Part shown: piece by piece, positions 40,590 to 49,909 of the stretch
How positions within the stretch are numbered: the stretch's first letter is position 1
How the letters are laid out: each line of letters begins with the position of its first letter
Origin: Treponema sp.
Lineage (GTDB): Bacteria; Spirochaetota; Spirochaetia; Treponematales; Treponemataceae
Length of the DNA: 64,000 bases
Direction of reading: 5' to 3'
NCBI GenBank assembly: GCA_017449265.1
Contig: JAFSJW010000089.1
Span: forward strand, 1 to 64,000
Program-made: the position numbers and the translations under genes
The notes under the pieces: generated by a model
Told to the model about the DNA's origin: nothing
Seen by the model: the letters and a program-made list of their open reading frames with translations, nothing else
Databases searched by the model: none

Positions 40590-43500
40590 TTATCTGAGTA
40601 CGGAATCCACCAGCTGTTTGAACTCAATGTTTATGTCTGTCTTGGTATAGCGCGGAAGTCTTGATATTCTGAACGTACCATCAGCGTTCTGAATAATTGC
40701 TTCCTGACTGTCCTCGTCAACATTATAATCATTGTTCGGTGTATCAGCAGTGAATTTTGTAAAAAGAAATGGCATCATTTCCTCCGATTTTTCATTTTTC
40801 TGTTTTTCAGAATCAAAAACAGCCTTTATATTTTTATCGGAATTTAACTTCTCCGCATTAGGAACATTTTTGATTTCATTAAGCACCTTTTTTTCAGCAG
40901 ATTTCACCTTAGGCACATCTTTCTTTGGCACAAATGAAACATCGAATTCATCCTCATCTTTTGAGTGGGCGTAAAAATACGCATCGAGAGATGAATAATC
41001 AGGTTTCTTGGCCTGGAACGCGAATTTTGGGTCAGGAACAAGCTTTTTTCTGTCCGAAGAAGTAAACTTAAGCGGCTCAGAAAGGTCAACATCTTTTCCT
41101 GGGTCATAACTTCCGCGCTCAGAAGAAAATTCCGAAAGAGGCACTTCTTCCGAATCAGATTTTTCTTCTGGCTCAGATTCCTCCTCTTCTGCTTCCTCGA
41201 TTTCCTCTACTTCGTCTAGGGCTTCTGGCTCAGATTCCGCCTCTTCCACCTCTTCGATTTCCTCTACTTCGTCAAGTGCCTCAGGCTCAGATTCTGCTTC
41301 TTCCACCTCTTCGATTTCCTCAACTTCGTCTAGGGCTTCCGGCTCAGACTCAGCTTCTTCCACCTCTTCGATTTCCTCTACTTCGTCAAGGACTTCCGGC
41401 TCAGACTCAGCTTCTTCGGCCTCTTCTGCTTCTTCAATTTCCTCTACTTCGTCTAGGGCTTCCAGCTCAGATTCTGCCTCTTCTACTTCCTCGATTTCCT
41501 CTACTTCGTCAAGACCCTCAGGCTCAGACTCAGCTTCTTCCACCTCTTCGATTTCCTCTACTTCGTCTAGGGCTTCCGGCTCAGATTCCGCCTCTTCCAC
41601 CTCTTCGATTTCCTCTACTTCGTCTAGGGCTTCCGGCTCAGACTCAGCTTCTTCCACCTCTTCGATTTCCTCTACTTCGTCAAGGACTTCCGGCTCAGAT
41701 TCCGCTTCTTCCACCTCTTCGATTTCCTCTACTTCGTCAAGAGCCTCAGGCTCAGATTCTGCCTCTTCTGCTTCCTCGATTTCCTCTACTTCGTCTAGGG
41801 CTTCCGGCTCAGATTCTGCCTCTTCTGCTTCTTCGATTTCCTCTACTTCGTCAAGGGCTTCCGGCTCAGACTCAGCTTCTTCCACCTCTTCGATTTCCTC
41901 TACTTCGTCTAGGGCTTCCGGCTCAGATTCTGCCTCTTCGGCTTCCTCGATTTCCTCTACTTCGTCAAGGGCCTCAGGCTCAGACTCAGCTTCTTCTACT
42001 TCCTCGATTTCCTCTACTTCGTCAAGGGCTTCCGGCTCAGATTCCGCCACAGGCGCGCTTCTAGTCTCCATGAGTTTTTTCGGAGCCGTCTCAGATGAAT
42101 CTTCAAGAAAATCCAAATCGTCTTCCGCAAAGAACTCGCTCGTAAGTTCCGAATCTTTTTTTGCAGAAACATCTTTCAAATCGTCATCGCTAAAGAATTC
42201 GGACTCTCCGAACTCCTCAGAAGAAGCATCAACTTTCAGAACATCATCTTCTTTTCCTTCAAGCGTCCTCAAAGTTTCCTCATCAAAGAACCCGTCCGAA
42301 GAGATTTCATCGTCATCATTTTCATCGAATCCTTCAAGTTTTTTGAGCTTATTGATAAGTTTGCTTCCCGCATTGTTCAAAATGCTTTTTGCAGAAAGGC
42401 GTGGTTTTTTGATTTTTTTCTCATCAGAACGGCTCTCAGAATCATCAACGCTAGCTTCATCCGATTCTGGAACTTCCAGAACCGTATCTTCTTCACCGAT
42501 TTCTTCTACGCTCTCTTCTTCCTCTTCCACAACATCGTCCGAAATGATTTCTGAATTCGGCTCAGTAGAATCAAGTTCGGCTGAATCAGCTTGAGAAACT
42601 GACGGTGTGTCAAAGTCAGCTGGCGCAAGAGCAGGCGAAGAAGAAATACGCAGATTTCCGCTTCCAAGAATTTCCTCAAGGATTTTTTTAAGCTCTTCAG
42701 GATTTATGCTCGTGGTCCCAGAAATTCCTACATTTTTCCGCACGCCAAGAGCCGAAAGAATCTCAAGCCAGCTGTGGTCAAGAAGCTCATCGACTTCTTT
42801 CGAGTATTTCAAGCCGCGCTTTCCGAGGCTCTTTTTGATTTCCTTAGCCAAAAGTTCCTTTCTGTCAGAAAAATCCTCAGGCAAATTTCCGCTTTGCGCG
42901 CGGTCAACATATTCTGTAATGAACGCAACCTGAAAACGCTTTATTCTGTCTTTTATAACAACCATGTCATCATGCTTAAGGCTGAACACAAGGTACACAA
43001 GCAAAAACCAAGTCAGGAAAACAAGCACAAGAAGAAGGATTTTTACCGAATCAGAAAAGACAAAAACATCCTCGTCATAAATCCATGCGACGAACCCAAG
43101 CCGTTCATCAGGATTTTTGAGGGAGAAAAATATTTTTGGCTCGATTTTTTCCATATCATCCTGAGAAACGGCAACAAGATGTTGCTCAGAAATATGCCCC
43201 CGATTTTTCCAGTGGTCAAGGATTTTTTTCCGCAAATCGCCGCGTGCCACATTCGGAAGACCAAAAACAAAACCGCCAAGACCTGTTGAATCGGCAAGCA
43301 AGATTCCGTATCCGGTAATATCGATAAGATTTTTTGAATACAAAAAGCTGTTGAAATCTCCAGGCTCAGTATAAAACACGCACACAGCCCCCACTCCGTC
43401 GTAAAAAATCGGGACTGAGAATGTAATGCGCATATTTTTCTCGTCGAAGAAAATTCTTCCTGATTTTGAATCCGTGTTCACATACGAAAAAGAAACCTCA

Positions 43501-43934
43501 TCGATTTCCGTGTATTTTTTCAGAATCTTTGACTCCGCTTTTTTTGAGAGAATATCTGAATCATAAGTGCTGTAATGGATATTCACTCCGTTCTTGTCGA
43601 TGATTCGTATTCCGCGCAAGCATGATGTTCCGCTAAAAAGCTGTTCTCTGAGCTGTTCGCGCGTTTCAATGAACGAAGTGCTTGAAGAGGACAAAGCGGA
43701 GCGAACCGCATCGCTGGAAGAAAAATCCAGGAACCGTTTTGAGAGAGCATCGAAATATTCTGTTTCTGCGGATAAGACCGATTCCAGCCGTTGTTTTTTT
43801 TCGCTCATGATTTTAGGCTGATAAAACCGGGCCTCTATGACAGAGAAGAGTCCAGAAAAAGCCGCAATCGAAAAGAGCGCGAACAAAACGACAGAAATCA
43901 AAAGACTTAGCGCAAATTTTTGACCGGAGCGCAT
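40590..43934 (-). CDS. Two-helix membrane protein with periplasmic sensor-like domain and long acidic repeat
   Basis: 1114 residues. A first membrane helix (ALSLLISVVLFALFSIAAF, residues 9-27) and a second (ILLLVLVFLTWFLLVYLVF, about 298-316) flank a 270-residue periplasmic domain with Cache-like features (EQLFSGTSCLRGIRIIDKNGVNIHYSTYDSD; FYDGVGAVCVFYTEPGDF). The cytoplasmic part begins with a helical segment, then an extremely acidic region including 15 tandem copies of a 19-residue unit (ESEPEALDEVEEIEEVEEA), and a short conserved-looking end (DGTFRISRLPRYTKTDINIEF). No kinase, HAMP or methyl-accepting domain is seen. Related Treponema proteins exist, but I do not know the function. Confidence 0.75.
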   Translation of the reverse strand: MRSGQKFALSLLISVVLFALFSIAAFSGLFSVIEARFYQPKIMSEKKQRLESVLSAETEYFDALSKRFLDFSSSDAVRSALSSSSTSFIETREQLREQLFSGTSCLRGIRIIDKNGVNIHYSTYDSDILSKKAESKILKKYTEIDEVSFSYVNTDSKSGRIFFDEKNMRITFSVPIFYDGVGAVCVFYTEPGDFNSFLYSKNLIDITGYGILLADSTGLGGFVFGLPNVARGDLRKKILDHWKNRGHISEQHLVAVSQDDMEKIEPKIFFSLKNPDERLGFVAWIYDEDVFVFSDSVKILLLVLVFLTWFLLVYLVFSLKHDDMVVIKDRIKRFQVAFITEYVDRAQSGNLPEDFSDRKELLAKEIKKSLGKRGLKYSKEVDELLDHSWLEILSALGVRKNVGISGTTSINPEELKKILEEILGSGNLRISSSPALAPADFDTPSVSQADSAELDSTEPNSEIISDDVVEEEEESVEEIGEEDTVLEVPESDEASVDDSESRSDEKKIKKPRLSAKSILNNAGSKLINKLKKLEGFDENDDDEISSDGFFDEETLRTLEGKEDDVLKVDASSEEFGESEFFSDDDLKDVSAKKDSELTSEFFAEDDLDFLEDSSETAPKKLMETRSAPVAESEPEALDEVEEIEEVEEAESEPEALDEVEEIEEAEEAESEPEALDEVEEIEEVEEAESEPEALDEVEEIEEAEEAESEPEALDEVEEIEEAEEAESEPEALDEVEEIEEVEEAESEPEVLDEVEEIEEVEEAESEPEALDEVEEIEEVEEAESEPEALDEVEEIEEVEEAESEPEGLDEVEEIEEVEEAESELEALDEVEEIEEAEEAEEAESEPEVLDEVEEIEEVEEAESEPEALDEVEEIEEVEEAESEPEALDEVEEIEEVEEAESEPEALDEVEEIEEAEEEESEPEEKSDSEEVPLSEFSSERGSYDPGKDVDLSEPLKFTSSDRKKLVPDPKFAFQAKKPDYSSLDAYFYAHSKDEDEFDVSFVPKKDVPKVKSAEKKVLNEIKNVPNAEKLNSDKNIKAVFDSEKQKNEKSEEMMPFLFTKFTADTPNNDYNVDEDSQEAIIQNADGTFRISRLPRYTKTDINIEFKQLVDSVLR
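41181..42044. repeat. 15-copy 57-bp tandem repeat within the sensor-like gene
   Basis: Fourteen units of 57 bp and one of 66 bp run without a break and encode ESEPEALDEVEEIEEVEEA with small changes (V or A at residue 16, A/V/G at residue 6). Total length 864 bp, exactly in frame. The units differ by silent changes (for example gcttcc/gcctca), so the array is not brand new, yet its uniformity implies ongoing gene conversion or slippage. Copy number may vary between strains. Confidence 0.95.
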
Positions 43935-43997
43935 GATTATAAATAAAATTTCGGCAATTCAAAAACTTTCTTAATTTTTTTAGATATAATATTTTTT

Positions 43998-45329
43998 ATG
44001 ATAAATATTGAAGATGAAGAAAAACGGAAAACAACCGCGCTCCTCGTAGGAAAGCCAGGCGAAGATTTGTCGGAGCTGAAAGGTCTTTCGGACACTCTGG
44101 GGCTTGAGGTTCTGCGCCTTATGAACCTTACCAGAGTTGAAGTCACTCCTGCCTACGGAATGGGCAAGGGAAAAGCAGAGGAAATTTCGGCTCTTGCCCA
44201 AGAGCTTGGAGCGGACATAATCATTTTTGACTGGATTTTGGAGCCACGAAAACAGCGGAACTGGGAAAAGCTCTCGAAAAGGCCGTGCATAGACAGGCAG
44301 GAAGTCATACTCAGAATTTTCTCCCAGAGAGCAAAGACAAAAGAAGCCGTCCTGCAAGTTCAGCTTGCACGCCTTGAATATTCCCTTCCTCGCCTTGCCC
44401 ACTCCTACGGCGACATGGCCCGCCAGCGGGGAGGAAACTTCGGAGCGAAAGGCTCGGGCGAAACGCAGCTTGAGCTTGATTCGCGCGAAGTCAGGGACAA
44501 AATCACGCGGATAAAACGCGAGCTGAAAGATGTCGTTCAGGAAAGACAAACTCAGCAGAAAAAACGCCGCTCGCTTCCGATTCCGCAAGTCGCGCTGGCA
44601 GGCTACACGAATGCGGGAAAATCAAGTCTTATGAACGCGCTCACAGGCTCGGATGTATTCGTTGAGGACAAGCTGTTCGCAACGCTGGATCCAACCACAA
44701 GGAAACTGCGGCTCAAAACAAAATCCGAAGATTCAGGGAGCAACATTCTTCTTACCGATACCGTAGGATTTATCTCGAACCTTCCGCACAGTCTTGTGAA
44801 CGCATTCAAATCAACGCTTGAAGAAGCCCAAAAAGCCGACTTAATTCTGCTCGTACTCGATGCGAGCGACATAAATGCTGAAAGTGAGTACAAGACGGTA
44901 ATCAAAGTTCTTGAGGAGATTGGAGCTGACAAAAATCCTCGCGTAGTCGTACTGAACAAAATCGACAAGCTGGAGGATAACGACCCGCGGCTTACAGGGC
45001 TTTCAAAGCTATTCCCGGACTGCGTAAAAATCAGCGCAAAGACAGGAGCAGGAATCCAAGAGCTTTCGTGCCGGATAACGCAAGAAATCATGGGAAAAGA
45101 AACAGAGCTTACGATTCCTGTGGAAGAATCCGCGCTAATTGCCCAAATACGAAAGACTGGTATACTATTGGAAGAAAACTGGCTTGAGGACGGAATACAC
45201 ATAAAAATCCAAGGCTTGGAGCTGAAAGGAAACTTACGGCTGAAAAACCTGCTTAAGCCTTTTTTGCCAGAAATTTTCAGCGATGATACGGACGAAAAAG
45301 AGAAAAAATCGTTCCGCGCGGACTGGTAA
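43998..45329 (+). CDS. hflX: GTPase HflX
   Basis: 443 residues. The HflX N-terminal domain (TPAYGMGKGKAEEISALAQELGADIIIFD, then the glycine-rich GGNFGAKGSGETQLELD) is followed by a G domain: G1 GYTNAGKSS, G3 DTVGF, G4 NKID, G5 SAK. HflX is a ribosome-associated GTPase that splits stalled 70S ribosomes during stress. The C-terminal extension (about 70 residues, ending in KEKKSFRADW) is usual. It is followed after 20 bases by the FliL-like gene. Confidence 0.95.
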   Translation: MINIEDEEKRKTTALLVGKPGEDLSELKGLSDTLGLEVLRLMNLTRVEVTPAYGMGKGKAEEISALAQELGADIIIFDWILEPRKQRNWEKLSKRPCIDRQEVILRIFSQRAKTKEAVLQVQLARLEYSLPRLAHSYGDMARQRGGNFGAKGSGETQLELDSREVRDKITRIKRELKDVVQERQTQQKKRRSLPIPQVALAGYTNAGKSSLMNALTGSDVFVEDKLFATLDPTTRKLRLKTKSEDSGSNILLTDTVGFISNLPHSLVNAFKSTLEEAQKADLILLVLDASDINAESEYKTVIKVLEEIGADKNPRVVVLNKIDKLEDNDPRLTGLSKLFPDCVKISAKTGAGIQELSCRITQEIMGKETELTIPVEESALIAQIRKTGILLEENWLEDGIHIKIQGLELKGNLRLKNLLKPFLPEIFSDDTDEKEKKSFRADW

Positions 45330-45349
45330 CCAAAACAAGGGGAAACTGA

Positions 45350-45802
45350 ATGAACATAAACAAATTCCTTGCATTTTTGGCAGGACTGATTTTTGTCTTT
45401 ATAGTCGCAATAAGCGCAATCTATGTCGTAAAGAACGGAGGCACGCCCGCAATGAGAAAAATTTCGCCCGAGCAGCGCGACAATGAGCGTCCAGAATACA
45501 TTTCCCTCGGAAAGCTGCGCTCATCAACGAAAGAAGACGAAAACGGAGAGAAATCGGTCATCGTGTTCACCGCGTCCATATCATACGATGATACGGACAT
45601 TGAGCTTTATGAGGACATCAAGACGAACCAGTACAAAATCACGCCTATCATCACAGGTTACTTCAAGACTTTGACAAAAGCGGAGATTCTGGAAAAAGGA
45701 GAGATGCGGATAAAAGCGGAGATAAAGCAGAAAATCGATATGACTCTCGTTCATGGAAAAATCAACGGCATTTTCTTTGAGGAATTCCAATACCTTGATT
45801 AG
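45350..45802 (+). CDS. FliL-like single-span membrane protein
   Basis: 150 residues. One N-terminal helix (FLAFLAGLIFVFIVAISAIYVV, residues 6-27), then a periplasmic domain whose strand-helix-strand end (IKTNQYKITPIITGYFKTLTKAEILEKGEMRIKAEIKQKIDMTL then GIFFEEFQYLD) matches FliL, the flagellar stator-associated protein. It is likely a FliL paralogue, since it stands apart from flagellar genes. AAGGGGAAA precedes the ATG. It is in an operon with hflX. Confidence 0.7.
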   Translation: MNINKFLAFLAGLIFVFIVAISAIYVVKNGGTPAMRKISPEQRDNERPEYISLGKLRSSTKEDENGEKSVIVFTASISYDDTDIELYEDIKTNQYKITPIITGYFKTLTKAEILEKGEMRIKAEIKQKIDMTLVHGKINGIFFEEFQYLD

Positions 45803-45817
45803 CAGCGCGCAGCCTTT

Positions 45818-46576
45818 TCAGCTTTCCATCTTGAAAGCAGCCTCCTCACAGGCACGGGCCGTTTTGGTGTCGCCGAGCCGTTTGTAAGCGAGAGCCATTT
45901 TTCTGAGAAAAAACGCATCGTCTTTTTTTCCGAACCGAAGCTCAAGCGCGCGCTCCCATGCGTCAAGGGAAAGCTCATCCGATATTTTTCCTTCAATCCG
46001 AGTTTTCAGGACAAGTCGCGCAAGGTCAAGTACCTCGGGGAAAAAGTGCCTGAAATATTCATACGAGTATTCCATTCTGATTATCTGCTCAAGAAGGAGG
46101 AATGCATCGTAATATTCCTGCCTCAGAACAAGCTCTTCGGCAAGTATGAATCCGTAATCCATGAAATCTTCGCGCGTGAACCATTTTGCAAGGCGGAACC
46201 CCGTGTGCTCCATGTTCATCCTTTTGAACTCAGCCACGGCATCGTCTTCGCGGTTGTGCATCAAATCGAAGAAAATGAGCTTTGCGCGGCTTTGCTCGTC
46301 CTTGCGCGCAAGAAGCCAAGTCCTGTAGTCGAAAGTGTCCGAATGCTCCTTGTAGTTTCTGGCTCCGCTGTGCATGAAAAAAGATTCGTCAAAAATCGAC
46401 CTTTCCCTGGCATCACTTAAAACCTCATATGCCTTTACGAGAAGGCGGAATGCTTCCGTAGTCTCAGCTTTTGATGCGTCAGGATGAAGTATTTTTGCCT
46501 TTGCGCGGTACGCCCGCTTTATCTCGGCGGCGGTGGCATTCTGCCGAACGCCAAGGATTTTATAAGGATTTTCCAT
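45818..46576 (-). CDS. J-domain (DnaJ-like) protein
   Basis: 252 residues. Residues 1-65 are a J domain: NPYKILGVRQNATAAEIKRAYRAKAKILHPDASK with the HPD motif, then AFRLLVKAYEVLSDARERSIFDES. The remaining part is helical and repeat-like (ALELRFGKKDDAFFLRKMALAYKRLGDTKTARACEEA), as in TPR modules. There is no zinc-finger or client-binding domain of DnaJ, so it is a specialised DnaK co-chaperone. It converges with the FliL-like gene. Confidence 0.85.
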   Translation of the reverse strand: MENPYKILGVRQNATAAEIKRAYRAKAKILHPDASKAETTEAFRLLVKAYEVLSDARERSIFDESFFMHSGARNYKEHSDTFDYRTWLLARKDEQSRAKLIFFDLMHNREDDAVAEFKRMNMEHTGFRLAKWFTREDFMDYGFILAEELVLRQEYYDAFLLLEQIIRMEYSYEYFRHFFPEVLDLARLVLKTRIEGKISDELSLDAWERALELRFGKKDDAFFLRKMALAYKRLGDTKTARACEEAAFKMES

Positions 46577-46678
46577 AAGATTTCAATTTTAGCAAAAAAG
46601 AAAATTTGTTGCGACATAAAAAAGAGACAAGAGGAATTTTTTCAAGGGCAGGTCATTCTACCGTCATGCAGAAAAAGC

Positions 46679-47305
46679 CTACAATGTGATTGCAAGACCG
46701 ATTTTTGGCGTAGTCGTAATTCCGACGGTACGAAGAGCGTCGCTCTTATAAAGCTCTTTTCCGTTATTTTCGATTCTAAATGCAGTTGCACCTAAATCAA
46801 GCAAAACATTTTCGCTAATGAATAAGCCTATATGGTTATTGAAGCGGAATGTGAACACGAGTTCTGGTCCCACAGAGAATACGAATGTAGCAGAAACTGT
46901 TTCCAAATCGCGCCACAAAAGATATTCTTCCTTAACATACCCAATCTGCATTCGGTAGCCAAAATCACAAAGAAGGGAAAGCGTAAATCTGTCATTGTGC
47001 AGGAACGAACCGCCGACTCCGACTCCCAGCGCAAAATCAACGCCGTTTATAGCCTCATCCTTCCTATAAGAGGTTTTCACAATATCCGAGCGGACAAATC
47101 CAGCATCAAATCCGACCTTTAATGTAAAACCGTTGTCAAATACATGGGTATAGTCAAGCGTTCCGCCCACACCGACCGATGCAACATCATTGTCATCAAT
47201 GTCGAACTTTGAAATAGGAGCATAAAGTCCGAGGTGGAATGTATTCTCGGCAAATGCGGCAGATGCCAGCACAGCCGCAAAAACAATTGCAATAATCTTT
47301 TTCAT
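46679..47305 (-). CDS. Small outer-membrane beta-barrel protein
   Basis: 208 residues from MKKIIAIVFAAVLASAAFAE, a clear signal peptide cleaved after AFA, with GGAGG before the ATG. The mature part alternates hydrophobic and polar residues with glycine-rich turns (VGVGGTLDYTHVFDNGFTLKVGFDAGFV; FALGVGVGGSFLHNDRFTLSLLCDFGYRM) and ends in a strand (TTTPKIGLAITL). An eight-stranded barrel is plausible. A TATAAT promoter lies upstream. Confidence 0.7.
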   Translation of the reverse strand: MKKIIAIVFAAVLASAAFAENTFHLGLYAPISKFDIDDNDVASVGVGGTLDYTHVFDNGFTLKVGFDAGFVRSDIVKTSYRKDEAINGVDFALGVGVGGSFLHNDRFTLSLLCDFGYRMQIGYVKEEYLLWRDLETVSATFVFSVGPELVFTFRFNNHIGLFISENVLLDLGATAFRIENNGKELYKSDALRTVGITTTPKIGLAITL

Positions 47306-47334
47306 TAACGCCTCCAAATAAAAGATTTAAGGTA

Positions 47335-47363
47335 ATTATAACATCAAAAGAACGAATTCTAAA
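47335..47363 (-). promoter_or_regulatory. Promoter of the outer-membrane protein gene
   Basis: On the minus strand TTTAGA (47358-47363) and TATAAT (47335-47340) are separated by 17 bases; the -10 box is perfect. The start codon follows 30 bases later. Confidence 0.55.
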
Positions 47364-47448
47364 AGAAATTTTCTCTTCTTTCCAGCTCCCCCTGCAACTA
47401 AAAAAATAAATAAGTTTACAAAATCGAAAAGGTCACTTAAAATATCTT

Positions 47449-47540
47449 ATGAAAATTTATTTTTTAAGAAAACTGATTACAAATCTCAGTGGAATTTTTT
47501 TTGTCGCAGCTTCGCTTACTAGTTGTGCCTCAATATCACA
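47449..47540 (+). pseudogene. Lipoprotein signal-peptide fragment
   Basis: The frame opens with MKIYFLRKLITNLSGIFFVA and a lipobox (SLTSC), then loses any protein-like character and runs into the kinase remnant in another frame. It is the 5' end of a lipoprotein gene joined to foreign sequence. The whole 437-base stretch between the outer-membrane protein and the RelA-like gene holds only such fragments. Confidence 0.4.
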
Positions 47541-47555
47541 AGGGAACAGAATCCT

Positions 47556-47729
47556 GTGCCAAAAAAAACGATTATTCAAATCGACAAACGGCGTGCAAAC
47601 CACTACAATACCTTCACGGAGAATATCTGGGGCGACCGCAAGAACTACGACATGATGATAAACAGCTCTTCGGCCGGACTTGAAGCAACGGCAAAGTGGA
47701 TTGTCGAGCTGGCAAAACTTAATCAATAG
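47556..47729 (+). pseudogene. C-terminal remnant of a cytidylate kinase-like protein
   Basis: IDKRRANHYNTFTENIWGDR then KNYDMMINSSSAGLEATAKWIVELAKLN matches the C-terminus of the AAA/cytidylate-kinase-like family (R-x-YY-x-YT...WGDxxNYDLxINS), where the final helix packs against the P-loop core. The P-loop and the rest of the kinase are missing. It ends 13 bases before the RelA/SpoT-like gene. Confidence 0.6.
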
Positions 47730-47742
47730 GTCAAAAAGCTGC

Positions 47743-48810
47743 ATGAACGAAAAAAATAAGATAATAATGGAGGAATACCGCGAGCAAAAGCCAGACTTTG
47801 AGCGGCTTGAGAGCGAGGTAGTCTCCATTTTGCAAAGCATCGCCGACAAGTGCAACATCCGGATTTATGCGATAAATCATCGAATTAAGGAAGAAAAAAG
47901 CCTTGCCGGTAAGCTAGAGCGAAAAAGCGACAAATACTCCTCACTTTCCGACATCACGGACATTTTAGGGGCCAGGGTTGTATGTTTCTTCTCTGATGAT
48001 GTCGATAAGCTGGCTGCAAAAATCGAGGAAAACTTCACCGTGGACTGGGAATCTTCAATCGACAAGCGCAAGTATCTCAATGTAAACGCTTTCGGCTATC
48101 TTTCCCTTCACTATATCTGCTCCCTCAAAGAGGACGGCGATTACCCGGCGGAGCTTAAAAACAAACGCTTTGAGGTTCAGATGTGTTCTCTAATTCAGCA
48201 TATCTGGGCTGTAATGGAGCATGACCTGGGCTACAAAACCAAATATGGCGTTCCCAATGCCGTCCGCAGGGATTTCTACCGGCTTGCGGGTCTTCTTGAG
48301 ATTGCAGACGAGCATTTTGTGAATATCAGGAACAGGGTTTTTGAATACACAAAGGAAGTCCACCAAAAGATAATCACGGATATGGCGAACGATGTTCCTA
48401 TTGATTCTGTCTCGCTCGAAGAATACATGTACAATAGTAAGAACATACACTCATTCATGGAGGCTGTTTCAAATATCTGTGAGGCCGAGATTAGTCAGGA
48501 AAGCCCGGAAAATTATCTTGTGCAGCTTGAATGGCTCAAAAAGAACACTATCGGTGACTTGCAGAAAATGCTGACCGAGAATTATTCCCTTGCACTTCAG
48601 ATGATTGTAAAAAGGCTTGCCATGGCCGATTTGGACATTCTTTCGTCTACGGTCGTCTTAAGATTCTTGTGCCGGGCCGAGCTTATCCAAAAGCAGTACA
48701 GCAAAGAGCTTATGGCAGATTTCTTTATGATTTCAATGAAGAACAGGGAACAGGCAGAGCGGGCTGCAAACAGTCTTTTTGAAGAAGGAAAGAATTTGAT
48801 TGGCAAGTAA
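47743..48810 (+). CDS. RelA/SpoT synthetase-domain protein
   Basis: 355 residues from MNEKNKIIMEEYREQKPDFE. The ppGpp synthetase fold is shown by SSLSDITDILGARVVCFFSDDVDKL, GYLSLHYICSL and EVQMCSLIQHIWAVMEHDLGYK, which correspond to the D-x-x-G-R, GYxxxH and EhxxYK motifs. The hydrolase domain is missing, so it is a small alarmone synthetase-like enzyme; a C-terminal helical region of about 150 residues is extra. Some proteins of this class have been recruited to toxin or defence roles; the neighbourhood gives no proof of either. Confidence 0.8.
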   Translation: MNEKNKIIMEEYREQKPDFERLESEVVSILQSIADKCNIRIYAINHRIKEEKSLAGKLERKSDKYSSLSDITDILGARVVCFFSDDVDKLAAKIEENFTVDWESSIDKRKYLNVNAFGYLSLHYICSLKEDGDYPAELKNKRFEVQMCSLIQHIWAVMEHDLGYKTKYGVPNAVRRDFYRLAGLLEIADEHFVNIRNRVFEYTKEVHQKIITDMANDVPIDSVSLEEYMYNSKNIHSFMEAVSNICEAEISQESPENYLVQLEWLKKNTIGDLQKMLTENYSLALQMIVKRLAMADLDILSSTVVLRFLCRAELIQKQYSKELMADFFMISMKNREQAERAANSLFEEGKNLIGK

Positions 48811-48949
48811 GGAGTATTGCACCTACAATTATGGACAAATTGCTCAGGGGAGTCGTAATTCCTAACGAACAGGCAATCCGACATTTACTCAAAACTATGT
48901 AAAGGGGCGGAAGATTTTTTAATGATACAAGAATCAAGAGGATAAGATT

Positions 48950-49909
48950 ATGGACATTCAGTATCTTTTATTTTTGCAGGATTTCCGTAACAGCGTAAAC
49001 GATGCGCTCACGCCGCTTATGGAATGGATTTCTAAAGCCGCAGTTGATTACTTAATCTTGTTTCCGATTTTTTACTACTGGGCTTGCGACAAAAAAAAGG
49101 GATTGTACGTTCTCGTTTCCTACTATTTTTGTATTCTCGTAAATTCGATTGTAAAACTGACGGCCTGCGTGTACCGCCCGTGGATTCGGGACGCGCGGAT
49201 TCTTCCTGCCGGAGATTCAATACGCACTGCAACGAGCTATTCTTTTCCAAGCGGTCATACTTTGACCGCGGCTCCTCTTGCTGGCGGAATGGCAGTAAAT
49301 CTCTGGCAGGAAAAAAGAACGCGGGTTTTCTCCGTCTTATTCGCTATTTTTATTCTTCTTACGATGTTCTCACGGAACTATCTTGGAGTTCACACTCCGC
49401 AGGATGTTCTGGTTGCCTGCCTTATTTCAATTGTGTCCCTTTTTGGAACGGCAAAATTGTTCAAATATCTTGGAGAGCATCCAGAAAAAGAGGATTTGAT
49501 TTTGCTTTGTGGATTTGTAGTCTGCTGGATTTCTATTCTGTACATCACTGTAAAAAGCTATCCTATGGATTACAACGAAAGCGGAAAACTTATCGTAGAC
49601 CCTAAGAAGATGATGAACGATGGCTACGGCGACATAGGAAAAGCGATGGGATTTATAATCGCCCGCTTTGTCGAAAAAAAATGGATTAAGTTCAAAAATC
49701 CGAAACTGACAGTAAAAATCCTCATTCTCTGCCTTGTTGGACTTGCAATTATGATTCCAATCAAAACATATTTTCGCCCTGTTCTGACATCGGCATTCGG
49801 CTCTCATTGGGGAAAGCTCATTTTCTCCGTGATTTACGCCTTTTACAGCATCGCGTTTTTTCCGCTTGTCTTAAAGCTGTACGGAAATGAAAAAAAGAAT
49901 GGATATTAA
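48950..49909 (+). CDS. PAP2-family membrane phosphatase
   Basis: 319 residues with eight or more membrane helices. The three-part phosphatase signature is complete: KLTACVYRP (KxxxxxxRP), SFPSGHT (PSGH) and SRNYLGVHTPQDV (SRxxxxxHxxxD). Such enzymes dephosphorylate lipids such as undecaprenyl pyrophosphate or phosphatidic acid. Compared with short family members it has an additional C-terminal membrane part of about 120 residues. Monocistronic. Confidence 0.9.
   Translation: MDIQYLLFLQDFRNSVNDALTPLMEWISKAAVDYLILFPIFYYWACDKKKGLYVLVSYYFCILVNSIVKLTACVYRPWIRDARILPAGDSIRTATSYSFPSGHTLTAAPLAGGMAVNLWQEKRTRVFSVLFAIFILLTMFSRNYLGVHTPQDVLVACLISIVSLFGTAKLFKYLGEHPEKEDLILLCGFVVCWISILYITVKSYPMDYNESGKLIVDPKKMMNDGYGDIGKAMGFIIARFVEKKWIKFKNPKLTVKILILCLVGLAIMIPIKTYFRPVLTSAFGSHWGKLIFSVIYAFYSIAFFPLVLKLYGNEKKNGY

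Noticed and set aside
41181..42044. Regular array that could suggest a CRISPR
   Set aside because: Units are directly adjacent without unique spacers and lie in frame within a gene.
41276..42064. Plus-strand open frame of 262 codons rich in Leu, Pro and Gln
   Set aside because: It is the mirror of the 57-bp acidic repeat in the minus-strand gene and has no ribosome-binding site; its repetitiveness only reflects the repeat.
48832..48903. 23-codon frame MDKLLRGVVIPNEQAIRHLL between the RelA-like and PAP2 genes
   Set aside because: No ribosome-binding site at proper distance and no recognisable family; probably a remnant of the RelA-like gene's neighbour.
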